A stretch of 64,000 bases of DNA from assembly GCA_965247435.1 (NCBI GenBank), contig OZ252019.1:2294001-2358000 (forward strand), given 5' to 3'. The DNA is from Ilyomonas sp965247435. Its GTDB lineage: Bacteria > Bacteroidota > Bacteroidia > Chitinophagales > Chitinophagaceae. Positions within the stretch are counted from its first letter, which is position 1. Each line of letters starts with the position of its first letter. A program made the translations under genes and the position numbers. The notes under the pieces are model-generated. The model had not been told where the DNA came from. It saw only the letters and a list, made by a program, of their open reading frames with translations, and made no database searches. Shown here one piece after another: positions 18,104-26,424 of this stretch.

Positions 18104-19236
18104 AAAAAATTGTTTTCCTCACCGGCACCAGAGCTGATTTTGGTAAGCTGAAATCATTGATTTCAATTTTAAATCTTCATCAGCAATTTGAAGTGCACCT
18201 TTTTGCAACCGGCATGCACCTTAATAAAAAATATGGCTACACTGTACATGAAATTGAGAAGTGCGGTTACCCCAATATTTACAAATACATCAACCACGAT
18301 ACTGAAAGTATGATGGATATTACGCTTTCGCGTACCATTGAAGGTTTTGCCAATTATGTACGCATGATTCAGCCCCATTTGATTGTGGTGCATGGCGATA
18401 GAATTGAAGCCCTGGCAGGCGCAACCGTTGGCGCATTAAACAATATTCTGGTAGCGCATATTGAAGGCGGCGAACTAAGCGGAACGGTCGATGAACTGAT
18501 ACGTCATGCAGTGTCAAAATTGAGCCATACGCATTTTGTTGCCAATGCAGAAGCGAAGCAACGGTTAATGCAAATGGGCGAATGTGAGGAATCTGTTTTC
18601 ATTATTGGCTCTCCGGATATGGATGTGATGCTAAGCGAAAATCTGCCGTCGCTGGAGGAAGTGAAAAGGTATTACGAAATACCTTTTGATGAGTATGCTA
18701 TATCTATCTTCCATCCTGTGACTACCGAAATAGAAAGTATGGAGGAGTATGCAACGGCTTATATAAATGCCATCCGGGAATCTGGGCTGAATTATGTGGC
18801 TATTTATCCTAATAATGATGTTGGCTCCGACTTTATTTTATCCAAACTGTTGAAGCTGAAAGAAGATCCTCGTATCCGCCTGTTTCCATCTATGCGGTTC
18901 GAATATTTTCTGGTGTTGCTGCAACACGCAACCTGTATTGTGGGCAACTCCAGCACCGGCATTCGCGAAGCAGGCTATTATGGCATACCAGCGGTAAATG
19001 TGGGCACGAGGCAGAGTGGGCGCAGTTTAAACGAAGACATTATTAACTGCAGCTATGGTAAAAAAGAAATTGTAAATGCCATATCCAAAGCCGGCAATGT
19101 TACCATAAAAAAGCAACAACTGTTTGGCGATGGTAACAGCGACAAGCAGTTTTTAAGCATTGTGCAGCATATACAATTCTGGCAAACACCAAAACAAAAA
19201 CAATTTGCAACCAACACCTGCCACGAAGCTGTATAA
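18082..19236 (+). CDS. neuC: UDP-N-acetylglucosamine 2-epimerase (hydrolysing)
   Basis: 384 residues. Converts UDP-GlcNAc to ManNAc plus UDP, feeding NeuB. The GT-B-like epimerase fold shows TGTRADFGKLKSLI, VHGDRIEALAGATVGAL, HIEGGELSGTVDELIRHAVS, FHPVTTE, YPNNDVGS and GNSSTGIREAGYYGIPAVNVGTRQSGR. These match the bacterial SiaA/NeuC class. It overlaps neuB by 22 bp, and its last 77 bp overlap the longest frame of the ABC permease gene, so neuA-neuB-neuC-wzm is one transcription unit. Confidence 0.92.
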   Translation: MEQHSTIKKIVFLTGTRADFGKLKSLISILNLHQQFEVHLFATGMHLNKKYGYTVHEIEKCGYPNIYKYINHDTESMMDITLSRTIEGFANYVRMIQPHLIVVHGDRIEALAGATVGALNNILVAHIEGGELSGTVDELIRHAVSKLSHTHFVANAEAKQRLMQMGECEESVFIIGSPDMDVMLSENLPSLEEVKRYYEIPFDEYAISIFHPVTTEIESMEEYATAYINAIRESGLNYVAIYPNNDVGSDFILSKLLKLKEDPRIRLFPSMRFEYFLVLLQHATCIVGNSSTGIREAGYYGIPAVNVGTRQSGRSLNEDIINCSYGKKEIVNAISKAGNVTIKKQQLFGDGNSDKQFLSIVQHIQFWQTPKQKQFATNTCHEAV

Positions 19237-20110
19237 ACAAAATATAACAGCAGTTGAAGCAAATAATGAGGGGTGGACGGAAATTTTATCGCCCAAATCA
19301 AAACTGCTTGACCTGCGCCTGCACGAGGTATGGCGCTACCGCGATTTATTGTTGTTGTTTGTACGCCGCGATTTCGTATCGCAGTATAAGCAAACGGTGT
19401 TAGGTCCGCTATGGCATTTTATACAGCCCCTACTCACAACATTCATGTTTTTATTAGTGTTTAATAAAATTGCCGGTATCAAAACCGGCAACCTGCCGGC
19501 GCCGCTATTTTACATCAGCAGCCTAACCATCTGGAACTATTTTCAGGCTTGCTTTATAGGCACCGCCGCTACCTTTACCGCCAACGCCGGCATTTTTGGC
19601 AAAGTATATTTTCCCAGGTTAATTATGCCGCTGTCTATCGTTACTTCCAACCTGATAAAAATGGGTATTCAGTTTTGCCTGGTGCTCTTTTTCTTGATTT
19701 ATTTTATTGTTACCAACCAATATCATTTTCAGCCCGGCTTGCACTTGTTGCTGCTGCCGCTGATCATTTTAATCATGGCGGCAATGGGCTTAGGTTTGGG
19801 CATCATCATATCGTCGCTTACTACCAAGTATAAAGATTTAAGTGTGCTGATAGGCTTTGGCGTGCAACTGCTGATGTATGTAACGCCGGTGCCTTATCCT
19901 TTATCGTATTTGCAAAACAAATCGTACCGCTATTGTATTGAATGGAATCCGTTATCACCACTGGTGGAAGGTTTCCGGTACAGCTTATTTGGCGAAGGCC
20001 TGTTTTCCGCTGGCATGTTGTTGTACAGCATCGGTTGTAGTGTCGCTATTCTATTAGCAGGTATTATTTTCTTTAATAAAGTAGAGCGCAACTTTATGGA
20101 TACGGTGTGA
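19160..20110 (+). CDS. ABC-2 type polysaccharide exporter permease, Wzm-like
   Basis: 316 residues. Six predicted membrane helices (for example FIQPLLTTFMFLLVFNKIAG and LLLLPLIILIMAAMGLGLGI) and the family N-terminal motif RYRDLLLLFVRRDFVSQYKQ, then LGPLWHFIQPL. It is the inner-membrane channel for lipid-linked glycan, working with the Wzt protein at 20220. The start is uncertain: homologues usually begin close to residue 36 (EGWTEILSPKSKLLDLRL), and the ATG at 19160 lies inside neuC. A TTG at 19205 is the only other start candidate I see before the conserved part. Confidence 0.9.
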   Translation: MCSIYNSGKHQNKNNLQPTPATKLYKQNITAVEANNEGWTEILSPKSKLLDLRLHEVWRYRDLLLLFVRRDFVSQYKQTVLGPLWHFIQPLLTTFMFLLVFNKIAGIKTGNLPAPLFYISSLTIWNYFQACFIGTAATFTANAGIFGKVYFPRLIMPLSIVTSNLIKMGIQFCLVLFFLIYFIVTNQYHFQPGLHLLLLPLIILIMAAMGLGLGIIISSLTTKYKDLSVLIGFGVQLLMYVTPVPYPLSYLQNKSYRYCIEWNPLSPLVEGFRYSLFGEGLFSAGMLLYSIGCSVAILLAGIIFFNKVERNFMDTV

Positions 20111-20219
20111 GTAACATGAACCATGTATAATGTTGAGTGTACGATTGAACTATTGAATCATCCGTTTGATTTTTAACCATTATTTGCCCGCGGCTTATAG
20201 CTTTTAACCAGCAGCTATT

Positions 20220-21512
20220 ATGAGTAATGTAGTTATTGAAGTAGAAGATTTAGCCAAGCAATACCGGCTTGGACAAGTGGGCAGGCGCACGCTCTCGCAC
20301 GACGTTAACCGCTGGTGGTTTAAGGTTCGCGGCAAAGAAGATCCCTATTTAAAAATCGGGCAGGAAAACGACAGAACAGTAAAAGGGGAAAGTGAATATG
20401 TGTGGGCTTTACAGGATATTAATTTTAAAGTAAAAACAGGTGAGGTTTTAGGCATTATCGGCCGTAACGGCGCTGGCAAATCTACCCTGCTCAAAATACT
20501 TTCTAAAGTAACCGCTCCTACGCGGGGACAGGTAAAAATAAGAGGCCGCATTGCGTCTTTACTGGAAGTAGGCACCGGCTTTCATCCCGATCTCAGTGGT
20601 CGGGAAAACGTTTTTTTAAATGGTGCTATCCTCGGCATGACAAAAAAGGAAATAGCTGCGAAGTTTGATGAGATAATAGACTTTGCAGGCGTGGAAAGAT
20701 ATATTGACACGCCGGTAAAACGCTACAGCAGCGGCATGTACGTGCGCCTTGCCTTTGCTGTAGCTGCACACTTGGAGCCCGATATTTTAATCATAGATGA
20801 AGTGCTTGCCGTAGGGGATGCAGAATTTCAAAAGAAGTGCCTTGGTAAAATGAAAGACGTGAGTGAGCGGGATGGCAGAACGGTGTTATTTGTAAGCCAT
20901 AATATGGATGCGATTTTGCGTTTATGTGGCCATACCATTTACATGGAAAACGGAAAATCCGTTTGTAAAGACAGAACTTCCGTTGTAATTGATAAGTATT
21001 TACAAAGCGAACATACAGTAAAGTCTTTTATCCAAAATAATATTGTAAATGCACCTGGAAGTAGCACTGTAAAACTACTATACGCATGCATAAGAAACGA
21101 ATCTGGTCAGCAGAAGGTAGCGTACAACATAGATGAAAAAATAGGTGTTGAAATTCAATTTTTAGTACAACAAACAACAAATGACTTGGTATGTGGTTTC
21201 AATCTGTATAATGGAAAAGATGTACATATTCTAAGTTCGCACGATGTCAGCAATTATAAGCACCATTATATCCCCGGTACTTATAAAACTACAGTTTGGA
21301 TTCCAAAAAACCTATTGGCTGAAGGGATGCATTATTGTGGTGTTGCAGCTATGTCTTACAAACCATTTTTTATTCACTTTCACTTGGTAAACGAAATAAG
21401 TTTTAAGATAACAGATAAGCATGACGGAACCACAAACAGGGGGCATTTCACCCGTGAGATACCTGGTGTGGTAAGACCTGGTTTAACATGGGAAAAGGTG
21501 AAACTGCTTTAA
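20220..21512 (+). CDS. ABC exporter ATP-binding protein with C-terminal glycan-binding domain, Wzt-like
   Basis: 430 residues. The ATPase domain has Walker A GRNGAGKST (81-89), signature YSSGM (169-173), Walker B ILIIDE (189-194) and H-loop His227. The C-terminal domain (about 265-430, LVCGFNLYNGKDVHILSSHD) is a Wzt_C-type beta sandwich that, in characterised systems, recognises the non-reducing end of the exported glycan. By hand count, GC is 29/60 at 20461-20520 but 16/60 at 21121-21180, so composition changes near the domain boundary. It lies 109 bp after the permease gene. Confidence 0.9.
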   Translation: MSNVVIEVEDLAKQYRLGQVGRRTLSHDVNRWWFKVRGKEDPYLKIGQENDRTVKGESEYVWALQDINFKVKTGEVLGIIGRNGAGKSTLLKILSKVTAPTRGQVKIRGRIASLLEVGTGFHPDLSGRENVFLNGAILGMTKKEIAAKFDEIIDFAGVERYIDTPVKRYSSGMYVRLAFAVAAHLEPDILIIDEVLAVGDAEFQKKCLGKMKDVSERDGRTVLFVSHNMDAILRLCGHTIYMENGKSVCKDRTSVVIDKYLQSEHTVKSFIQNNIVNAPGSSTVKLLYACIRNESGQQKVAYNIDEKIGVEIQFLVQQTTNDLVCGFNLYNGKDVHILSSHDVSNYKHHYIPGTYKTTVWIPKNLLAEGMHYCGVAAMSYKPFFIHFHLVNEISFKITDKHDGTTNRGHFTREIPGVVRPGLTWEKVKLL

Positions 21513-21521
21513 AATAGTACT

Positions 21522-22358
21522 ATGAAGTGGACCGGTGAAAGATTAGAAACTTTTGTTTTTAATTACAATACTATAGAGCATTTACATAGGTATTCTATAA
21601 CCTTCGACTTTATCAAAGATAAAACAGTTGCAGATGTAGCTTGCGGCGAAGGCTATGGCAGTCACCTTATTTCACAATACGCCCGGCATGTAATTGGCAT
21701 TGACATAGATGAGGAAACCGTTACAAAAGCAAAGACGAAGTATGAATCATCAAATTTGAATTTCCGTGTTGGAAATGCAATCAAAATTCCAATAGAAAGC
21801 AGCACTATAGACGTAGTAATAAGCTTTGAAACTATAGAGCATATTACTCAGCATGATGAAATGCTGAAGGAGATTAAACGTATTTTGACTCGGGATGGCA
21901 TTTTAATTATATCATCTCCCGATAAAAAATATTACACGGATGTTCCGAACTACCGTAATAACTTTCATTTGAAAGAACTTTACAAAGATGAGTTTAAAGA
22001 ACTAATGCAAAAATATTTTGAGAATTACAGTTACTATTTCCAAAGAATGATAAAAGGTTCACTCATCATTGATGAACAAAAGCAAAACAGAAATGCATTG
22101 TACTGTTATTCTGGTAATTATACATCAATTGAAAGGAATGAATTTACACCACTGTACAATATCTGTGTTGCTTCAGATGCAATCGTGCAAAAATTGCCAA
22201 TGAGCATATTTGAAAATGCTTCTATAGAATTAATTATGAATGAGGTTGTAAAAAATACCTGCGAAGCAAAGTACAATAAAAAATTAGACCAGATAACCCA
22301 ATCTTGGAGTTATAGAATAGGCAGAATTTTAACCTTTCCGGCAAGAATGTTCAGATAA
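21522..22358 (+). CDS. Class I SAM-dependent methyltransferase
   Basis: 278 residues. SAM motif I is VADVACGEGYGSHL (36-49), motif II acid IGIDIDEE, and motif post-I/IV VVISFETIEHI with ILIISSPDKKYY. This is the Methyltransf_11 pattern. In this position it may methylate a sugar or cap the glycan, which would fit the Wzt recognition domain just upstream, but the acceptor is unknown. It is AT-rich, like the genes that follow, and starts 9 bp after wzt. Confidence 0.8.
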   Translation: MKWTGERLETFVFNYNTIEHLHRYSITFDFIKDKTVADVACGEGYGSHLISQYARHVIGIDIDEETVTKAKTKYESSNLNFRVGNAIKIPIESSTIDVVISFETIEHITQHDEMLKEIKRILTRDGILIISSPDKKYYTDVPNYRNNFHLKELYKDEFKELMQKYFENYSYYFQRMIKGSLIIDEQKQNRNALYCYSGNYTSIERNEFTPLYNICVASDAIVQKLPMSIFENASIELIMNEVVKNTCEAKYNKKLDQITQSWSYRIGRILTFPARMFR

Positions 22359-22360
22359 GT

Positions 22361-23317
22361 ATGCAACCAGAAATTTCTGTTATTGTTCCCAATTACAACC
22401 ATGGCCAATTTTTGAAAAGAAGAATTGAAAGTATATTGAATCAAACATTCACAGACTTTGAATTGATACTATTGGATGACTGTTCAAAAGATGAAAGTAA
22501 AAGCATAATCGAAAGCTACAGGTATCATCCAAAAGTGTCTAAAATTATCTATAATGATATAAACGGTGGATCTCCATTTTTGCAATGGAAAAAGGGTATT
22601 GATAATGCAAATGGTAAATATATCTGGATTGCCGAGAGCGACGACTGGTGCGAGGAAACATTACTCAAAGCGTTATTTGAACCTTTCTTGAAGCAAGAAG
22701 ATTTGGTTTTATCTCATTGCCAGGTTGTGCGATATGAAGACAATATAATAAAACCACTTGTGCGATTCAATAAACTTTCTGAAGTTCGTTCAGGGCAAGT
22801 ATTTATTGTTAATGAATTACTTTATCATAATAGCATTCTTAATGCTAGTGCAGTTGTGTTTAAAAAAGAAGCATTCAATAAAATTTCTCATTCTTATACA
22901 ACAATGAAGCTTTGTGGTGATTGGTGTATATGGTATAATCTTTTATGGCAAGGCAGTATTCACACATCTGGCAAATTCTTGAGTTATTTTAACAAACATT
23001 CTCAAGATGTAACAAGCACTTCGAGAAAGGATGGATTACTTTTTCTGGAAGGTTTAAAGATCACCAAACATATAGTTGATAACTTTGAAGTACCATCTCC
23101 TCTTTTAAAAAAAGCAGAAAAAGTTTGGTTGAAAAATTATAACAACTTCAAAAAAGAAAACAACAATTTAAAATTGAATTTTTTAATTGAAAGCGAAATA
23201 ACAGCAACCTTTAATAGTCCTGCTTTGTTTGAAAATAGAAAAGGTGGCGTATATAAATTAATTAAGCACTTTCTTAAAAAAGTAGTAAGCAGCGTTCAAA
23301 AAAAGGAGATAAAATGA
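22361..23317 (+). CDS. Family 2 glycosyltransferase
   Basis: 318 residues. GT-A fold: EISVIVPNYNHGQFLKRRIE at the N terminus, DFELILLDDCSKDES for nucleotide binding, and KYIWIAESDDW carrying the D-x-D-like metal site (SDDW). The C-terminal third is variable. It starts 2 bp after the methyltransferase stop, so the genes are co-transcribed. Donor and acceptor are unknown. Cytosolic or membrane-associated. Confidence 0.85.
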   Translation: MQPEISVIVPNYNHGQFLKRRIESILNQTFTDFELILLDDCSKDESKSIIESYRYHPKVSKIIYNDINGGSPFLQWKKGIDNANGKYIWIAESDDWCEETLLKALFEPFLKQEDLVLSHCQVVRYEDNIIKPLVRFNKLSEVRSGQVFIVNELLYHNSILNASAVVFKKEAFNKISHSYTTMKLCGDWCIWYNLLWQGSIHTSGKFLSYFNKHSQDVTSTSRKDGLLFLEGLKITKHIVDNFEVPSPLLKKAEKVWLKNYNNFKKENNNLKLNFLIESEITATFNSPALFENRKGGVYKLIKHFLKKVVSSVQKKEIK

Positions 23318-23358
23318 ACAGTTGCGCTTTCTTGACCTTAAAGTTTGCTCTTTCTTAA

Positions 23359-24483
23359 TTGAATATACCCGCTAAGAAAATATTGGTAATATCCAACAAT
23401 GCATCCAGAACCGGTGCTCCGATATTGTTATTAAACCTAATGGGTTTACTCCAAAGCAATAATTACACTTTCAAAACAATCTTAAGAAGAGGCGGGCCTT
23501 TATTACCGGAGTTTGAGAAATTATCAAGTGAGGTAGCAGTTTATATAAAACAAAAACAACTTAAAAAACAGGTAAAAGATTTAATAAATTGGAAAAACTT
23601 TAATATTAAACGATTACTTAAAAATGTTGATCTCGTAATCAGCAATACTATTACCAACGGCGAGGTGCTTGATGAAATAAGAAAAGTGAGTGAAATTAAG
23701 ATCATATCATATGTACACGAGCTGGAGTATTGGGTAAGTGATAATCCTTCTGCTTACCTCGCAGCGGCACATTCTGATTGTTTTGCAGTACCATGTATAA
23801 CAGTAAAAGATTTCCTGACGAACACTTTCAAAGTACCTGCTGCTAAAATTCATCCGCTTAATTATTTTTTGCCTGAATCAGGCACTTCATTGGGTTCAGC
23901 AACTACTGATTTTAAAGAACAAAACGGGCTTACAGCCAAGTTTATAATTGGGGGTGCAGGTACAGTTGACTGGCGAAAAGGCACCGATATTTTTCTGCAG
24001 GTTGCAAACTTGTTTTTTGAAAAATATTCGGATGTTGATGTGCAGTTTGTTTGGGCAGGTGCAAAAATTCCTTCGGAAGGAATGAAACAGATGAATTATG
24101 ACATCAAGAAACTTTCCCTACAGGAAAAGTTTAAAGTTATCGAGTCTTTAAACGATATGAAACCATTTTACGAGCGTATTGATTTGTTCTTGCTTACTTC
24201 ACGGGAAGATTCATTTCCTTTAGTTATTCTGGAAGCCGCATCTCACAAAAAGCCCTCAATATGTTTTGACGCATCAGGCGGCGCTAAAGAGTTTGTAGAA
24301 AAAGGTGCCGGAACTGTAATTGAATATTTGAACATCTCTAAAATGGCAGATACAGTTTATGTGTATTACTTGAATAAAGATAAATTATTAGCTGAAGGGG
24401 AACGGGCAAAAAAAAATGTACAATCCGGTTATCAGTCGGATGCATTGATAATGGCACAATTTAATAAGCTTTTGCATTATTAA
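23359..24483 (+). CDS. Family 4 (group 1) glycosyltransferase
   Basis: 374 residues. GT-B fold: KKILVISNNASRTGAPILLL at the N terminus, the donor-side FIIGGAGTVDWRKGTDIFLQ, and the E-x7-E region DSFPLVILEAASHKKP. The start is TTG at 23359, because an in-frame TAA precedes it at 23356 and the next ATG would remove the first Rossmann strand. The 41-bp gap to the previous gene shows no terminator. Substrate unknown. Confidence 0.83.
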   Translation: MNIPAKKILVISNNASRTGAPILLLNLMGLLQSNNYTFKTILRRGGPLLPEFEKLSSEVAVYIKQKQLKKQVKDLINWKNFNIKRLLKNVDLVISNTITNGEVLDEIRKVSEIKIISYVHELEYWVSDNPSAYLAAAHSDCFAVPCITVKDFLTNTFKVPAAKIHPLNYFLPESGTSLGSATTDFKEQNGLTAKFIIGGAGTVDWRKGTDIFLQVANLFFEKYSDVDVQFVWAGAKIPSEGMKQMNYDIKKLSLQEKFKVIESLNDMKPFYERIDLFLLTSREDSFPLVILEAASHKKPSICFDASGGAKEFVEKGAGTVIEYLNISKMADTVYVYYLNKDKLLAEGERAKKNVQSGYQSDALIMAQFNKLLHY

Positions 24484-24493
24484 CTAAATATAG

Positions 24494-25525
24494 ATGAAAA
24501 TTGTTGAGTCATTTTTATTTAGCGAAGCGCATGAGCTGGAGGTGCTTTTTTTAAAGCTTAGTTTGAGCAACAACCGGGTTGACCATTGGTTAATTTGTGA
24601 AAATGCTTATAGTCATCAGGGTGATTACAAAGGTTTGAATGCGCAAAGGCTTTTGAAAAATGACGAGCGGTTTTCACCATATCTTGATAGCATTTTTTTT
24701 ATAGAAGCAAGCCGGCTTTTTCACATTATTGATAAAACAAAACAACAGGACAATCTGGCTTTTGAATGTGAAAACTGGCAAAGACAATTAGCATATAATT
24801 TTTTTATTCAGAACTATTCAGATGAGGATTGGCTGGTGCTGCACGACGTGGACGAAATTTTTGACTTTACCGATAGTAATAGAATTAGAGAATTTGACGA
24901 AAAAATTAAGCGTGTAAAAAAAGGTATTTTGGCAGTGCCCAGAATGAGGTATTGGTATGATTATGATAATCAATATCCTCGATTGTACTCATCGGTTTTA
25001 GTAACCAAAAAGTACATGCTTCAACATCCAAAATATTCCTTGTCTTACTTAAGGAATAAATACTCTGTTGGTAAATACTCGAAAAGGTATAAAAACATCA
25101 TTGTATTTGAATACAGCAGTTGTTTTACTATCAGCAACTTGCTTAGAAAATTAGAAACAAACCCTCATACCGGTATTAACAAGCAAGACCTGTTGCAGGC
25201 ATTAAGATGCAACCATAGAACAATGCCCGTTTACTTGCACAGAAAATATTTAAGCCCGAAAGATTTTTTTGAAATGGTAAAGCTGGATGAAACTAATTCA
25301 CCTGCATTAATCAGGCAAAACCTTGTCAGCTATAAAACAAACATTGTTAATGGCAATTATAAGCAAAATAGAAGAAAAGATTATCCCCAACTTTTTTCAT
25401 TGAAATTTAAATTAGTTGATTTCCCGGCCAAACAGGCGGCGGATTACTTTTTTATTGCAAAGAAAAAATTGAGAAAACTCTTGATGTACGCTTATTTAAA
25501 AAGCTTGAAAGTAGTTTCCAGATGA
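24494..25525 (+). CDS. Glycosyltransferase resembling family 17
   Basis: 343 residues. KIVESFLFSEAHELEVLFLKL followed by VDHWLICENAYSHQGDYKGL matches the GT17 (beta-1,4-N-acetylglucosaminyltransferase III-like) pattern, as does WLVLHDVDEIFDF with its DVDE metal motif. Bacterial GT17-like genes occur in polysaccharide clusters. The last third is basic and AT-rich. Its stop overlaps the next start (ATGA). The GT17 assignment rests on these two blocks only. Confidence 0.7.
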   Translation: MKIVESFLFSEAHELEVLFLKLSLSNNRVDHWLICENAYSHQGDYKGLNAQRLLKNDERFSPYLDSIFFIEASRLFHIIDKTKQQDNLAFECENWQRQLAYNFFIQNYSDEDWLVLHDVDEIFDFTDSNRIREFDEKIKRVKKGILAVPRMRYWYDYDNQYPRLYSSVLVTKKYMLQHPKYSLSYLRNKYSVGKYSKRYKNIIVFEYSSCFTISNLLRKLETNPHTGINKQDLLQALRCNHRTMPVYLHRKYLSPKDFFEMVKLDETNSPALIRQNLVSYKTNIVNGNYKQNRRKDYPQLFSLKFKLVDFPAKQAADYFFIAKKKLRKLLMYAYLKSLKVVSR

Positions 25526-26424
25526 AGCCGCTGATAACAGTTGTAGCTATTGCTTACAATCAGGAAAATTGGGTGGCAGAAACATTGAACAGCATCAAAA
25601 ATCAAACATATCCAAACATTCAACTGATTATTGCCGATGATGGATCTACAGATAACACAAAACACATTATTGCGAAATGGATACCTGAACATTTTCCGGA
25701 TGCAGTTTTTCTTAATCATCAGCAAAACCGGGGCATTACCAGCAATTATAATACTACTCTTCCTTATATCAAAGGTGATTTTGTAAAACTAATAGGCTGC
25801 GATGATGTAATGCTTGAAAATACAATTGAAGTTTTGCATAACGAACTATCCGGATTGCCGCAAGACTATGGAGTAGTTTATACCGATATGATATGTATTG
25901 ATGAACATGGAGAACTGGTTAGCAACATGGGACTGGTAGAAAGAAGAGGGCATCCAACACCAAGTGGTCAGGTATACCTGCCTATGATAACAAAACCATT
26001 TGTAACGGCTGCAAGCATACTTTTTAAAAGGGAAGTCTTGAACAAAGTTGGAAGGTTTAATGAACTGGTTTTCTACGAAGATTTTGATTTTTATCTAAGA
26101 GCATCCAGGTTTTTCAAGTTTCAATATCTTCCTGAGAAAACCGTAAAATACCGCATACATCAAGGCTCACAAATCAATTCATCGTCCAGGATACGGTATT
26201 TTATAAATACCTATTTTGTTTATTTATCTAATTATGATAAGACGCCTCCCTTCAGAAAGTTATTCGAGCAAAGACTGCTGTTCTGTATAAAAAATTTGTA
26301 TACATTAAAGTTCAAGAAAAGCTCAGTTTTTTCATTTAAAGTATTTTTGAAAACAGGCAACATCCGGTTTTTAAAATTTGTGATACTTAGTTTACCTCTT
26401 ATACCCATAGGAAACGAAAATTAA
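25522..26424 (+). CDS. Family 2 glycosyltransferase
   Basis: 300 residues. LITVVAIAYNQENWVAETLN, IQLIIADDGSTDNT and VKLIGCDDVML give the GT-A core with the DD metal motif; FVTAASILFKREVLNKVGRFNE and FYEDFDFYLRASRF are the conserved acceptor-side blocks. It is linked by 4-bp and 1-bp overlaps to its neighbours. Donor unknown. Confidence 0.85.
   Translation: MKPLITVVAIAYNQENWVAETLNSIKNQTYPNIQLIIADDGSTDNTKHIIAKWIPEHFPDAVFLNHQQNRGITSNYNTTLPYIKGDFVKLIGCDDVMLENTIEVLHNELSGLPQDYGVVYTDMICIDEHGELVSNMGLVERRGHPTPSGQVYLPMITKPFVTAASILFKREVLNKVGRFNELVFYEDFDFYLRASRFFKFQYLPEKTVKYRIHQGSQINSSSRIRYFINTYFVYLSNYDKTPPFRKLFEQRLLFCIKNLYTLKFKKSSVFSFKVFLKTGNIRFLKFVILSLPLIPIGNEN

Noticed and set aside
16354..19236. Legionaminic or pseudaminic acid pathway
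   Set aside because: No LegB/C/H or PseB/C/H/G set is linked, and the NeuB/NeuC motifs resemble the Neu5Ac enzymes. Not excluded completely because a dehydratase and an aminotransferase occur 21 kb downstream.
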